The translations under genes were made by a program, and so were the position numbers. Shown here in pieces: positions 9,032 to 17,077 of a stretch of DNA of 64,000 bases. Within the stretch, counting starts at the first letter, position 1. Every line of letters starts with the position of its first letter. This DNA is from an uncultured Bacteroidales bacterium (GTDB lineage: Bacteria > Bacteroidota > Bacteroidia > Bacteroidales > UBA932), in NCBI GenBank assembly GCA_945874155.1, contig CAMCFO010000002.1, positions 1 to 64,000 on the forward strand, read 5' to 3'. The notes beneath the pieces are model-generated. The model did not search any database, was not told the origin of the DNA, and saw nothing but the letters and a program-made list of their open reading frames with translations.

Positions 9032-11080
9032 ATGGCAAAGCACAAATTTCAGTTTAAGAATTGGCAGAAAACCCTGGTTCAATGGGGTGTTCTCATCTCG
9101 CTCATACTCGTTCTGACCGGAGTGGTAAGACTCGGAAGCGAAAAGCCTGACCCGGAGGCCTGGTGCCCGATGGGAGGTCTGGAAGCCCTCGCCACTTATG
9201 CTGCAAATTCAACCCTGCCCTGCTCCATGTCCTCGGTGCAGGTGATGATGGGCATAGTCCTGGCGGTGGCGGTGATGCTCCTGGGCAAGCTGTTCTGCGG
9301 CTACCTTTGTCCCGTAGGCACTGTCGAGGACTTCCTGATGGGACTCCGCAAGGCCTTGGGATGGAAAAAGGGCATCAACATACGTAACGGCAGCCCGCTT
9401 GACAAGTTTCTCAGGATTTTCAAATACGCGCTGCTGTTTGTGATACTCTACTCCACGGTTACAGCCAGCGAACTGTTCTGCAAGAACCTGGACCCGTACT
9501 ACGCAGTGGCTACCGGCTTCAAAGGTGAAATAACCTTATGGATGTCAATAACTTCACTTGTCCTGGTGGTTGCAGGAGGCTTTTTCATCAACCGTTTCTG
9601 GTGCCGCTATGTCTGCCCTCTCGGAGCCGCATCCAACTCATTCAAGTACTGGATATGGGTGATCGCGCTCTTCGGTGGAGCCTTGCTGGCAAGAATCTAC
9701 GGATGGCAAATCAACTGGACCATTGTATTTGCTGTTTTCTGCGGTGCAGGTTATCTGCTTGAAATCATAGCCCCGAAGCCTGTGCTGCAACTCGTCACAA
9801 TGGTCAAGGACAACAGTGTCTGCAACCATTGCCAGCATTGCACCAGACACTGTCCATACGGCATCGACCTGTGCAAGGCTGGAGACGGACGGTTCACCCA
9901 CGTGGACTGCACCCTTTGCGGGGAATGCGTGTCTGCCTGCAACACCGGAGCCATACAACCGGGAATCGGCGGCCGCGTCAAAGGCAAAGGATGGAAATAT
10001 GTGCCTGCCATAGTGAGTTTGGCTGCTGTTGCCCTTGGCATCTGGGCCGGAACTCTCTTCGAACTCCCGACCATCAATTTCAAATGGGGCATTGAGCAGG
10101 CGGATTCCACAGGAGTGGTGAAAGGTGTGCCTGAAAGCCGGCTCGCATCAGTGAAACTCGAAGGTCTGCGCTCTGTCAAATGCTACGGCAGTTCAATGGC
10201 TTTCAAAGCCAAATTGCAGAGCATCCCCGGAGTGCACGGAGTCAAGACCTATGTGCACCACCACAAGGCGGAAGTGCTTATCGACACCACGAAACTCAAT
10301 GCCGAGAGTCTGCAGGAAGCCATATTCACCCCTTCGATGTTCCGCATCTGGACCCCGGACCACAACAAACTGGATTCCATCAAAATCGTAACCATCCGCA
10401 CCGAGAATATGTACGACAGGGTGGACCTCAACTACCTCGGACTGCAGATCCGCAATACCGGCAGAAGCATTTTCGGACTTGAGTCGGAGTTCGCCTGCCC
10501 TATGATCATAAGGGTATATATGAGTCCGGAGGAGAATCCTGACGAGGAATGGTTCAGGGAAATTGTGGAGATGAAGATGCTGAGTATGCCCGTTCACGGA
10601 GGAGGCACCAAGGACACGCCTGTGGACTTCAAGTTCGTCAAGATGGAGCCGGGATATCAGATGATGGGCGTGAAGGACTATCTGCACAAGATGTTTGCCG
10701 TCACTTCCGCATTTACGGCTGAGTTCCGTCAGAGAGTGGAACAGTACGAGGGCAAAGACCAGTGGATTTACGAAATTCCGGACTACAACTACGAAAAGCC
10801 TATAATCAAGCGCACTATGCCTTTCGTAAGCAACCATCTGTCCTCCCACGAAGGCATAATAGGCATTTACACCCGCCTCAACAGCGATTGCGTGCCTTCC
10901 ATCCAAATCCGTTTTGCAATGCCTATGAACTCCACAAAAGTCAAGGAATTGCTGAATATGGACAAATGGACCATCACCTACGCCAAGGACGACGTGAGGG
11001 AGGTCGATGCCAAGATGGACTTCAAGAAGACCAGCGGAAGCGTTCACAAGTATGTCCCCGGTGAAACTGATTTGAAATGA
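9032..11080 (+). CDS. Membrane polyferredoxin with C-terminal metal-associated-like domain
   Basis: The 682-residue protein combines a NapH/CcoG-like membrane electron-transfer module with a long soluble tail. It has about five to six membrane helices in the first 340 residues, two membrane-edge Cys motifs (CGYLCPVG from residue 89 and CRYVCPLGA from 191), and two [4Fe-4S] ferredoxin motifs (CNHCQHCTRHCPYG from 264 and CTLCGECVSACNTGA from 293). Residues about 375-440 resemble a heavy-metal-associated (HMA) fold, with one Cys in VKCYGSS and a VKTYVHHHKAEV strand. The last 240 residues are unrecognised. It probably passes electrons across the inner membrane; the partner is unknown. Confidence 0.75.
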   Translation: MAKHKFQFKNWQKTLVQWGVLISLILVLTGVVRLGSEKPDPEAWCPMGGLEALATYAANSTLPCSMSSVQVMMGIVLAVAVMLLGKLFCGYLCPVGTVEDFLMGLRKALGWKKGINIRNGSPLDKFLRIFKYALLFVILYSTVTASELFCKNLDPYYAVATGFKGEITLWMSITSLVLVVAGGFFINRFWCRYVCPLGAASNSFKYWIWVIALFGGALLARIYGWQINWTIVFAVFCGAGYLLEIIAPKPVLQLVTMVKDNSVCNHCQHCTRHCPYGIDLCKAGDGRFTHVDCTLCGECVSACNTGAIQPGIGGRVKGKGWKYVPAIVSLAAVALGIWAGTLFELPTINFKWGIEQADSTGVVKGVPESRLASVKLEGLRSVKCYGSSMAFKAKLQSIPGVHGVKTYVHHHKAEVLIDTTKLNAESLQEAIFTPSMFRIWTPDHNKLDSIKIVTIRTENMYDRVDLNYLGLQIRNTGRSIFGLESEFACPMIIRVYMSPEENPDEEWFREIVEMKMLSMPVHGGGTKDTPVDFKFVKMEPGYQMMGVKDYLHKMFAVTSAFTAEFRQRVEQYEGKDQWIYEIPDYNYEKPIIKRTMPFVSNHLSSHEGIIGIYTRLNSDCVPSIQIRFAMPMNSTKVKELLNMDKWTITYAKDDVREVDAKMDFKKTSGSVHKYVPGETDLK

Positions 11081-13212
11081 AAAGATTTCTGACAATTGCA
11101 GCCCTCGTTCTGACTTGCGCCTTTACGGCCGGTGCTGACGAGGGCATGTGGATGGTAAGTGCCATCAACAAGGCTTTGGAAAAGAATATGAGGGCAAGGG
11201 GGTTGAAACTCCGCGCAGGTGAAATTTATAATGCAGATGCCCCGGGAAGCAGCCTTTGCGATGCCGTGGTGTCTCTGGATTTCGGATGCACGGGCAGCCT
11301 CATTTCCGATCAAGGTCTGCTGATTACCAACCACCACTGTGCATTTGCGGATGTCCACAGCCTGAGCAGCAGCGAGTGCAATTATCTGGAAGACGGATTC
11401 TGGGCATTCGAGGCCTCCGAAGAAAGACATATTCCCGGCAAGAAGGCCTTCTTCCTGCAGAAGGTAATCGATGTGACCGAAGAGGCGCAGGGCTTGAAAG
11501 CAGAATTTGCAGCAGAGGGCAAAGACTTGGGCATAAGGAAGTTGAGTTATATTATCGAGAAAAAATACAATCAGGAGAATCCGGGATTGGAGGCTTCCTT
11601 GAGTTCGATGTGGGCCGGGGAGAAGTATTACCTTGCCCTGTACAAGGTGTATGAGGACCTGAGACTGGTGGCGGCACCTCCTGTGGGCATTGCAGCTTAT
11701 GGAGGGGACACGGACAACTGGGAATGGCCCCAGCACAAATGCGATTTCGCCCTCTACCGCATCTATTGCTCTCCCACCGGGGAGCCTGCCGGTTATTCAG
11801 AGGATAATGTGCCGCTGAACTCTCCGGCGAAGTTGACAATTTCCACCAGAGGCTACAAGGAAGGCGATTTCAATATGGTGATAGGCTATCCGGGACGCAC
11901 TGACCGCTTTTCGAGTTCGTACAAGCTGGGTTTCAACAAGGATATGGGCCTGCCTGTGAGCAATCTCGTGCGTGGGGAACAGATGCGTATTGCCCGCAGA
12001 TGGATGGACAGCAATCCCAAGACAAGGCTGAAATATCAGGACTGGTATTTTTCGCTGAGCAATGTTCAGGAACTGAATGTGGGACAGGTGCAGTGCTGGA
12101 ACAGGTTCGGAGTGCTGCAGGAGCGCAGGCAAAGGGAGGCCGAATTGCAGGAATGGATAGATGCAGACCCGGCCAGGCAGGCTCGCTGGGGCAGTCTGCT
12201 GAAGGACCTTGAAGAATGTTACGAAGCCGTTTCCGAATTGCAGAAATACCGAATATGGTTCCGGGAGACCTTGGTGAGAGGCTGCCGTATGTCGCTGATT
12301 GTTTCGCGTTTGAGCAATGCGGCACGCTCGAAGAAACCTGGTCGGGAAGCGGGAAAAGGGCACTGGAAGGAGATGTTTGAAGAATTGGACTTAGGATTGG
12401 AGAAAGAGCTTTTCTGCTGTTCCGCACAGATGTTCCTGGAGAATGTGCCGAGAGAGTATTGGTCTGAATATCAGAGGGAAATTGTGGGAGATAGGAAGGA
12501 TTATGCGGCAATTGCTGAGGAAGTATGGGAAGGCAGCCGCTTGAGCAAGGGATGGTGCACAGACCTGTGCCGGGAAAATGGAAACTGCACCGGTGAAGGA
12601 CGTGGCAGGCAAGGGAAGAAGGAACTGTTGAATGATACACTGGTCCGTTTCCTTCAGGAAGTGAAGATTACGGATTTCAATGAAGCAATCAATGCCGCTG
12701 AAAAGGGACATTCCGCACTGGAGCTGGAGCACGAATTCACGAAGGCTCTCTACGGAATGTACCGGGACAAGGGCCTCGCGCTCTATCCTGATGCCAATTC
12801 CACAATGAGGCTGACCTACGGCCGTGTGGGAGGCCTGAACCCTCGCGATGCCGTCAAGAACGGATGGCAAAGCCACGCCCGGGGAATCCTGGAAAAGGAG
12901 AATCCGGAAGACTATGATTTCCGCCTCAAGGATGATTTCAAGGCTTTCCTGAGCAAGCTCGAAGCGGACTACCCCGTAAATTTCCTGAACGACTGCGATA
13001 TAACAGGAGGTAATTCAGGCTCCCCGGTGCTGAACTCCAAAGGCGAGCTTATAGGCCTGGCATTCGACGGCAACAAGGAATCCCTCGCCAGCGATGCTTC
13101 CTACACCCCGTCCTACAACAAATGCGTCTGCGTGGACATCCGCTACATCCTCGCCGTCCTCTCCAGCTACGCCCATCTCGATCGCATACTCGACGAACTG
13201 ATTAGCGAATAA
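11077..13212 (+). CDS. S46 family dipeptidyl-peptidase (DPP7-like)
   Basis: This is a periplasmic serine peptidase that releases dipeptides from peptide N-termini, typical of asaccharolytic Bacteroidetes. The 711 residues begin with a signal peptide (1-20) and DEGMW at the mature end. The catalytic set is visible: NHHC (85-88), DTDNWEWPQH for Asp, and GGNSGSPV with Ser647. Gly665 in AFDGN aligns with the position where Gly marks DPP7 (hydrophobic P1) and Arg marks DPP11 (acidic P1), so a DPP7-like preference is inferred. Its ATG overlaps the ferredoxin stop (ATGA). Its 3' end overlaps the convergent HTH gene by 11 bases. Confidence 0.92.
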   Translation: MKRFLTIAALVLTCAFTAGADEGMWMVSAINKALEKNMRARGLKLRAGEIYNADAPGSSLCDAVVSLDFGCTGSLISDQGLLITNHHCAFADVHSLSSSECNYLEDGFWAFEASEERHIPGKKAFFLQKVIDVTEEAQGLKAEFAAEGKDLGIRKLSYIIEKKYNQENPGLEASLSSMWAGEKYYLALYKVYEDLRLVAAPPVGIAAYGGDTDNWEWPQHKCDFALYRIYCSPTGEPAGYSEDNVPLNSPAKLTISTRGYKEGDFNMVIGYPGRTDRFSSSYKLGFNKDMGLPVSNLVRGEQMRIARRWMDSNPKTRLKYQDWYFSLSNVQELNVGQVQCWNRFGVLQERRQREAELQEWIDADPARQARWGSLLKDLEECYEAVSELQKYRIWFRETLVRGCRMSLIVSRLSNAARSKKPGREAGKGHWKEMFEELDLGLEKELFCCSAQMFLENVPREYWSEYQREIVGDRKDYAAIAEEVWEGSRLSKGWCTDLCRENGNCTGEGRGRQGKKELLNDTLVRFLQEVKITDFNEAINAAEKGHSALELEHEFTKALYGMYRDKGLALYPDANSTMRLTYGRVGGLNPRDAVKNGWQSHARGILEKENPEDYDFRLKDDFKAFLSKLEADYPVNFLNDCDITGGNSGSPVLNSKGELIGLAFDGNKESLASDASYTPSYNKCVCVDIRYILAVLSSYAHLDRILDELISE

Positions 13213-13513
13213 GTCCGAAATTCAGGCCTACCGCATCAGTTATCATCAGGAAAGTAGAGAGTTGCATATCCGTCTCCCCTTTTTCCAAGAGCGCTATGTA
13301 CTCTCTTTTCTTTCCTATTATGTCGGCAAGTTGCTGCTGGGTCATTCCCGCAGCTTTCCTTGCTTCACGCAGCACTTCCGCATAATACCAGGCCTTGGCT
13401 TTTGCATTGAAAGTCTCTCTGGAAGTTGTTCCATTGCTCCCATACTCGCCCTCAAGCATTTCTTCAACCGAAGACAATTTCTGAAGTTTCTCAATATCAA
13501 TCTTCTTTCTCAT
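13202..13513 (-). CDS. XRE-family HTH regulator (HigA/antitoxin-like)
   Basis: The 103-residue protein has an unstructured N-terminal half (Glu- and Lys-rich, SSVEEMLEGEYG) and a C-terminal Xre-type helix-turn-helix: LREARKAAGMTQQQLADIIG, then KREYIALLEKG. This layout is common in HigA-type antitoxins. No RelE/HigB toxin frame is visible next to it, so it is either a solitary antitoxin or a regulator. It is divergent from the C5 methyltransferase gene and could influence it. It converges on and overlaps the S46 gene. Confidence 0.75.
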   Translation of the reverse strand: MRKKIDIEKLQKLSSVEEMLEGEYGSNGTTSRETFNAKAKAWYYAEVLREARKAAGMTQQQLADIIGKKREYIALLEKGETDMQLSTFLMITDAVGLNFGLIR

Positions 13514-13592
13514 AATATCTTGTCATTAACTTTTCTGCTGATTTATCGCAAACGTAATAAATATATTCCAAAACTCAAAAATCATCGGAATG

Positions 13593-13600
13593 CAAATTTA
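13593..13600 (-). promoter_or_regulatory. -7 box of the HTH gene
   Basis: TAAATTTG on the minus strand fits TAnnTTTG, 80 bases upstream of the HTH ATG. The -33 element is unclear. Confidence 0.4.
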
Positions 13601-13667
13601 GGCATACTCTCACAAACACATTGCGTGAAAAAGAAACGATATTTCAAGATTCCTCAATATTTTTTAG

Positions 13668-13675
13668 TAAATTTG
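13668..13675 (+). promoter_or_regulatory. -7 box of the C5-methyltransferase operon
   Basis: TAAATTTG fits TAnnTTTG. Transcription would begin near 13682. This favours the ATG at 13732 over the TTG at 13621 as the methyltransferase start. Confidence 0.45.
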
Positions 13676-13731
13676 CCCGCCTTACGCACTCTAAAATCGC
13701 TGGTGAAGGCATATATTCGATAATAAATTCT

Positions 13732-14928
13732 ATGAAACACGGCTTGAACGCTATATCTCTTTTTTCTGGGGCAATGGGGCTTGACTTGGGTGTAGAGTCT
13801 GCTGGCTTCAGGATTGCAGTATGCGTTGAAATGGACAAATGGGCAGCCGAAACTATCAGACAAAATACAAACATTCCAGTTATAGAGAAAGATATAAATT
13901 CCGTTTCTTCGGAAGAAATTCTTACAACAGCAGGGCTACAAAAGGACGATGTTGATTTAGTTGTCGGTGGACCTCCCTGTCAGGCTTTCTCTACAGCAGG
14001 TAAACAGAGAGGCTTATCTGATTTGCGCGGTAGTTGTATAATACAGTATCTTCGTGTTGTTTCTGAGATAAGGCCTCAATATTTCATTCTTGAAAACGTG
14101 AGGGGGCTGCTTTCAGCCAAGTTGAATTCCGTTCCGGAAGAATTTGAAGAATATGATTCAATAAAAGAAAATGACGGAAGTGTAATTTCGCTTCTGAAAA
14201 ATGAATTCGAAAAATTAGGTTACAGCATAAGTTATGCATTGCTGAATGCTGCCAACTATGGTGTTCCGGAAAAAAGGGAACGCGTAATAATTATCGGACA
14301 TTTGGGCGAAAGAGTTCCGATTCCTTCTCCGACACACTCAAAGGACGGTGAGTACGGTACGAAAAAATGGGTATCTCTTAAAGATGCCATATACGACATC
14401 CAGGGTACTGATATGAGATATATTCCACTTCGTCCAAAAGTGGAGCAATATATGAAACAATTGTCTCAAGGACAGAATTGGACGAACTTGAGCCCTGAAT
14501 CAGCCAAGGCAGCTATGGGGAAAGCCTATTTCTTGTCAGGGGGAAAAACAGGATTCCTGCGCAGGTTAAGTTATGATGAACCTGCACCGACTCTTGTTAC
14601 CAGCCCAACAATGCCTGCTACCCAACTCTGTCATCCAACTGAACTCCGCCCTTTATCTGTCGAGGAGTATGCAAGAATACAGCAATTCCCAGACACTTGG
14701 AAATTCGAAGGACGAATTGAATCAATCTACAAACAGATTGGCAATGCAGTACCAGTAGGATTAGGAAAAGTTGCTGCGGATCAAATTATCAAGCATATGC
14801 GAGGTGAATTGTCTCCGGATGAGGAAAAGAATAATAAAATCCCATATTCCAGATACAGAAATTCTACGGATGATATATGTCTTAAAATACACAATGACAA
14901 TATAAGAAAAGTTAAGATTAATGAATAA
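13732..14928 (+). CDS. DNA (cytosine-5) methyltransferase, type II R-M
   Basis: This is a 398-residue C5-cytosine methyltransferase. Motif I is SLFSGAMGLDLG (SAM binding), motif IV is GGPPCQAFS with catalytic Cys83, motif VI is ENVRG, motif VIII is VPEKRERVIIIG-like, and motif X is GNAVPVGLG. The variable target-recognition region between motifs VIII and IX (about 200-300) includes SLKDAIYDI and GFLRRLSYDEPAPT. The sequence does not reveal its target site. Its stop lies inside the following endonuclease gene (8-base overlap), giving a standard M-R order. Confidence 0.92.
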   Translation: MKHGLNAISLFSGAMGLDLGVESAGFRIAVCVEMDKWAAETIRQNTNIPVIEKDINSVSSEEILTTAGLQKDDVDLVVGGPPCQAFSTAGKQRGLSDLRGSCIIQYLRVVSEIRPQYFILENVRGLLSAKLNSVPEEFEEYDSIKENDGSVISLLKNEFEKLGYSISYALLNAANYGVPEKRERVIIIGHLGERVPIPSPTHSKDGEYGTKKWVSLKDAIYDIQGTDMRYIPLRPKVEQYMKQLSQGQNWTNLSPESAKAAMGKAYFLSGGKTGFLRRLSYDEPAPTLVTSPTMPATQLCHPTELRPLSVEEYARIQQFPDTWKFEGRIESIYKQIGNAVPVGLGKVAADQIIKHMRGELSPDEEKNNKIPYSRYRNSTDDICLKIHNDNIRKVKINE

Positions 14929-15655
14929 GGCACTTCTTGAAGCAGTAGAGAAATATGTTGCTGCGAATATTGAATTCTTCCATATGGCGAGAATAGACAA
15001 ACTGAAGAGTCTCAAACTTGAGAATCTTTTGAAAAGGAAGAACCCATATCTTTACAAGGCTAAAGATTTGAATACGCCGCAAGATGTGGTGGAGAATATC
15101 ACTGCTGCATATATGTCATCCGCAGAAGAAACCATGTTTGGCGACTGGCTGGAAGATTTGGCCATTTATATTGCAAAATTCGTATATGGAGGCTATAAAA
15201 GCAGCGCCGAAGGAATAGATTTGGAAATGGATAAGGATGGTATACACTATTTTGTGAGTGTAAAGTCCGGACCGAATTGGAGCAATTCATCATCTTTAAA
15301 GAAACTCCAGGAAAATTTTTTGAAAGCGAAACGGATTTACCACACAAGCGGTCACAAAGGGCATTGCGAGGCTGTGGAGGGATGCTGTTATGGAAAGGAT
15401 GTCAATGTTGTCAAGAATGACGGACACTACAAATATTGCGGTAAACTGTTCTGGGAGTTTATTTCAGGAGAGAGTTCCCTATATACGGAAATAATTGACC
15501 CATTGGGGACTAATGCCACACAAATGAACGGGGATTATAAATCAGAATACGACAAAATGATAACCCGTTTTTCCCGAGACTTTGCACAAAAATATGCAGA
15601 TAGTTATGGGAACTTATTATGGGACAAAATTGTAGAACTAAATTCCGGATATTGA
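14921..15655 (+). CDS. PmeII-like type II restriction endonuclease
   Basis: The 244-residue protein resembles the PmeII family of type II endonucleases: FHMARIDKLKSLKLENLLKR near the N-terminus, AYMSSAEETMFGDWLEDLAI, EGIDLEMDKDGIHYFVSVKS, GCCYG, and LFWEFISG. The D(x)n-S-V-K spacing in the third segment fits a PD-(D/E)XK nuclease core (Asp in GIDLE, Lys in SVKSG). Overlap with the cognate C5 methyltransferase supports a complete, probably active type II system. Recognition sequence unknown. Confidence 0.8.
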   Translation: MNKALLEAVEKYVAANIEFFHMARIDKLKSLKLENLLKRKNPYLYKAKDLNTPQDVVENITAAYMSSAEETMFGDWLEDLAIYIAKFVYGGYKSSAEGIDLEMDKDGIHYFVSVKSGPNWSNSSSLKKLQENFLKAKRIYHTSGHKGHCEAVEGCCYGKDVNVVKNDGHYKYCGKLFWEFISGESSLYTEIIDPLGTNATQMNGDYKSEYDKMITRFSRDFAQKYADSYGNLLWDKIVELNSGY

Positions 15656-15689
15656 CGATAGGAAAATCCAGATATATGAAAAAAGACGA

Positions 15690-15723
15690 GGCTAACCTGA
15701 ATATTTTAGATTAGCCCTTTTTT
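15690..15723. terminator. Bidirectional terminator between the R-M operon and the ATPase gene
   Basis: GGCTAA (15690-15695) pairs with TTAGCC (15711-15716) and is followed by CTTTTTT on the plus strand. On the minus strand the stem is followed by TCGTCTTTTTT. It serves both converging genes. Confidence 0.75.
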
Positions 15724-15725
15724 CG

Positions 15726-16898
15726 TCAGTACAGAAACCCGAACATCCAGAGGGGGATCTGATTGTCGTAGGCGTATTCTGTGTCGTCTTTTACTATGTA
15801 GCCCTGGTCGGCGGTTAGGATTTGCTTCTTGCCTTTCTTGCGGCCACCGACCTCGAAGGTTTTGCCGTCAATTTCGAAGTCTGAGATTGGGGATTCCACG
15901 GGGTCATACTTCTGTTTGGTCCAGCAGAGGAATATGGTTTCGCGGCTGTTTCCCGTGTTGGGCAACTCTCCGGCAATCACATAGGAAAGATTGGGGTTGT
16001 GAAGGTAAAGTTTGTCCATTTTTCTCAAGATTGCGTCACCGTTCGCTTTCATACGCAAGGTTGACACCAGTTCTGCCTTTTCGAGATATTCCAGGTATTT
16101 CGGCAGGTCGTCCCTGTCCAGTTCCAGGTCACGCGCCATATCGGAAAAATTGATTTTTACGGGCACGCTTCTGGATATGTAGTACATAAATTTCTTAAGT
16201 TTCTGTGTTGCCGCTATGGTCATTCTGGCATATTTGGGTATATCCAGTTCGACGGTGGTATTGATTACCTGCCTAAGACGTGTCTCAAATTCCGGTTCAC
16301 CCGAGAACGGGTAACAGCCTTTTTTCATATACTCCTCAAAGTATTTCAGAGGTCGCTCTGGGCCATATGGAAAATCCACCTTACCTTGCAGAATCTCCTC
16401 CAGGGAGGATGTCCTGAGAGACCAGCCATTACGCAGGTTCAGATATTCTCGGAAAGACCATACAGGAAGATGATATTCAATGACACGACGGCTGAGGTCC
16501 GCCCCTCCGTCTTTCAAATCCAATAATGAACTGCCAGAATATACAATATTCAAAAGAGGGAGACTGTCGTATATGTTTTTGATTTCCCTGCTCCAGTTCT
16601 GATATTTGTGGATTTCGTCTATATAAAGATATTTACCGCCACGGGCGAAAAACATTTTTGCCGTGTCAAGCAAGGTATGAGCACTGAAGTATATATCATC
16701 AGCAACGACATAGAGAGATTCATCCCTGTTACCCTGCAACTTGATATGCTGAAGAATAAGAGTGGATTTTCCAACTCCTCTCTGCCCCAGAATGCCCAGG
16801 ATGCGGACATTCCAGTTGATGGTCTGATGTTGTTCCCTAAAAAAGACCATCGGGGTCAGTTCCAGACGCTGATAGTATTGGTCGTAGAGTGTTTCCAT
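15726..16898 (-). CDS. AAA_14/DUF4143-type ATP-binding protein
   Basis: The 390-residue protein has a P-loop (GQRGVGKST), Walker B KYLYIDEIHKY, and sensor-like IVYSGSSLLDL, then an HTH-like middle (PKYLEYLEKAELVSTLRMK) and a C-terminal nuclease-like segment (DFEIDGKTFEVGGRKKGK). This layout matches the AAA_14 plus DUF4143 families, which are common, poorly understood and often found in defence or mobile neighbourhoods. The ATG at 16898 is favoured because upstream codons give no family-like sequence. It is convergent with the type II R-M operon. Confidence 0.78.
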   Translation of the reverse strand: METLYDQYYQRLELTPMVFFREQHQTINWNVRILGILGQRGVGKSTLILQHIKLQGNRDESLYVVADDIYFSAHTLLDTAKMFFARGGKYLYIDEIHKYQNWSREIKNIYDSLPLLNIVYSGSSLLDLKDGGADLSRRVIEYHLPVWSFREYLNLRNGWSLRTSSLEEILQGKVDFPYGPERPLKYFEEYMKKGCYPFSGEPEFETRLRQVINTTVELDIPKYARMTIAATQKLKKFMYYISRSVPVKINFSDMARDLELDRDDLPKYLEYLEKAELVSTLRMKANGDAILRKMDKLYLHNPNLSYVIAGELPNTGNSRETIFLCWTKQKYDPVESPISDFEIDGKTFEVGGRKKGKKQILTADQGYIVKDDTEYAYDNQIPLWMFGFLY

Positions 16899-17020
16899 AG
16901 CATATTGCAGAATTTTACCAGCACAAATATACAAAAATTGCGGGAAAGTTTCCGCAATTTTTAAAGATTTTTGCGTGAAACTGTCCGCAGTTCCGGGATT
17001 GCGTCGGCGAAATAGATACA

Positions 17021-17060
17021 AAAAACGGATGGCCGTCGAGATGGACGGTCATCCGTTTTT
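17021..17060 (-). terminator. Terminator of the OmpA/TPR lipoprotein gene
   Basis: A 17-bp stem (17021-17037 with 17044-17060, one G-U pair, six-base loop) ends in TTTTTT on the minus strand. It lies 18 bases past the lipoprotein stop codon. Confidence 0.8.
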
Positions 17061-17077
17061 AATCGGTTCAGAGAAGA

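Noticed and set aside
13202..13620. A complete higBA toxin-antitoxin pair
   Set aside because: The HTH gene is intact but no RelE/HigB-like frame is found on either side.
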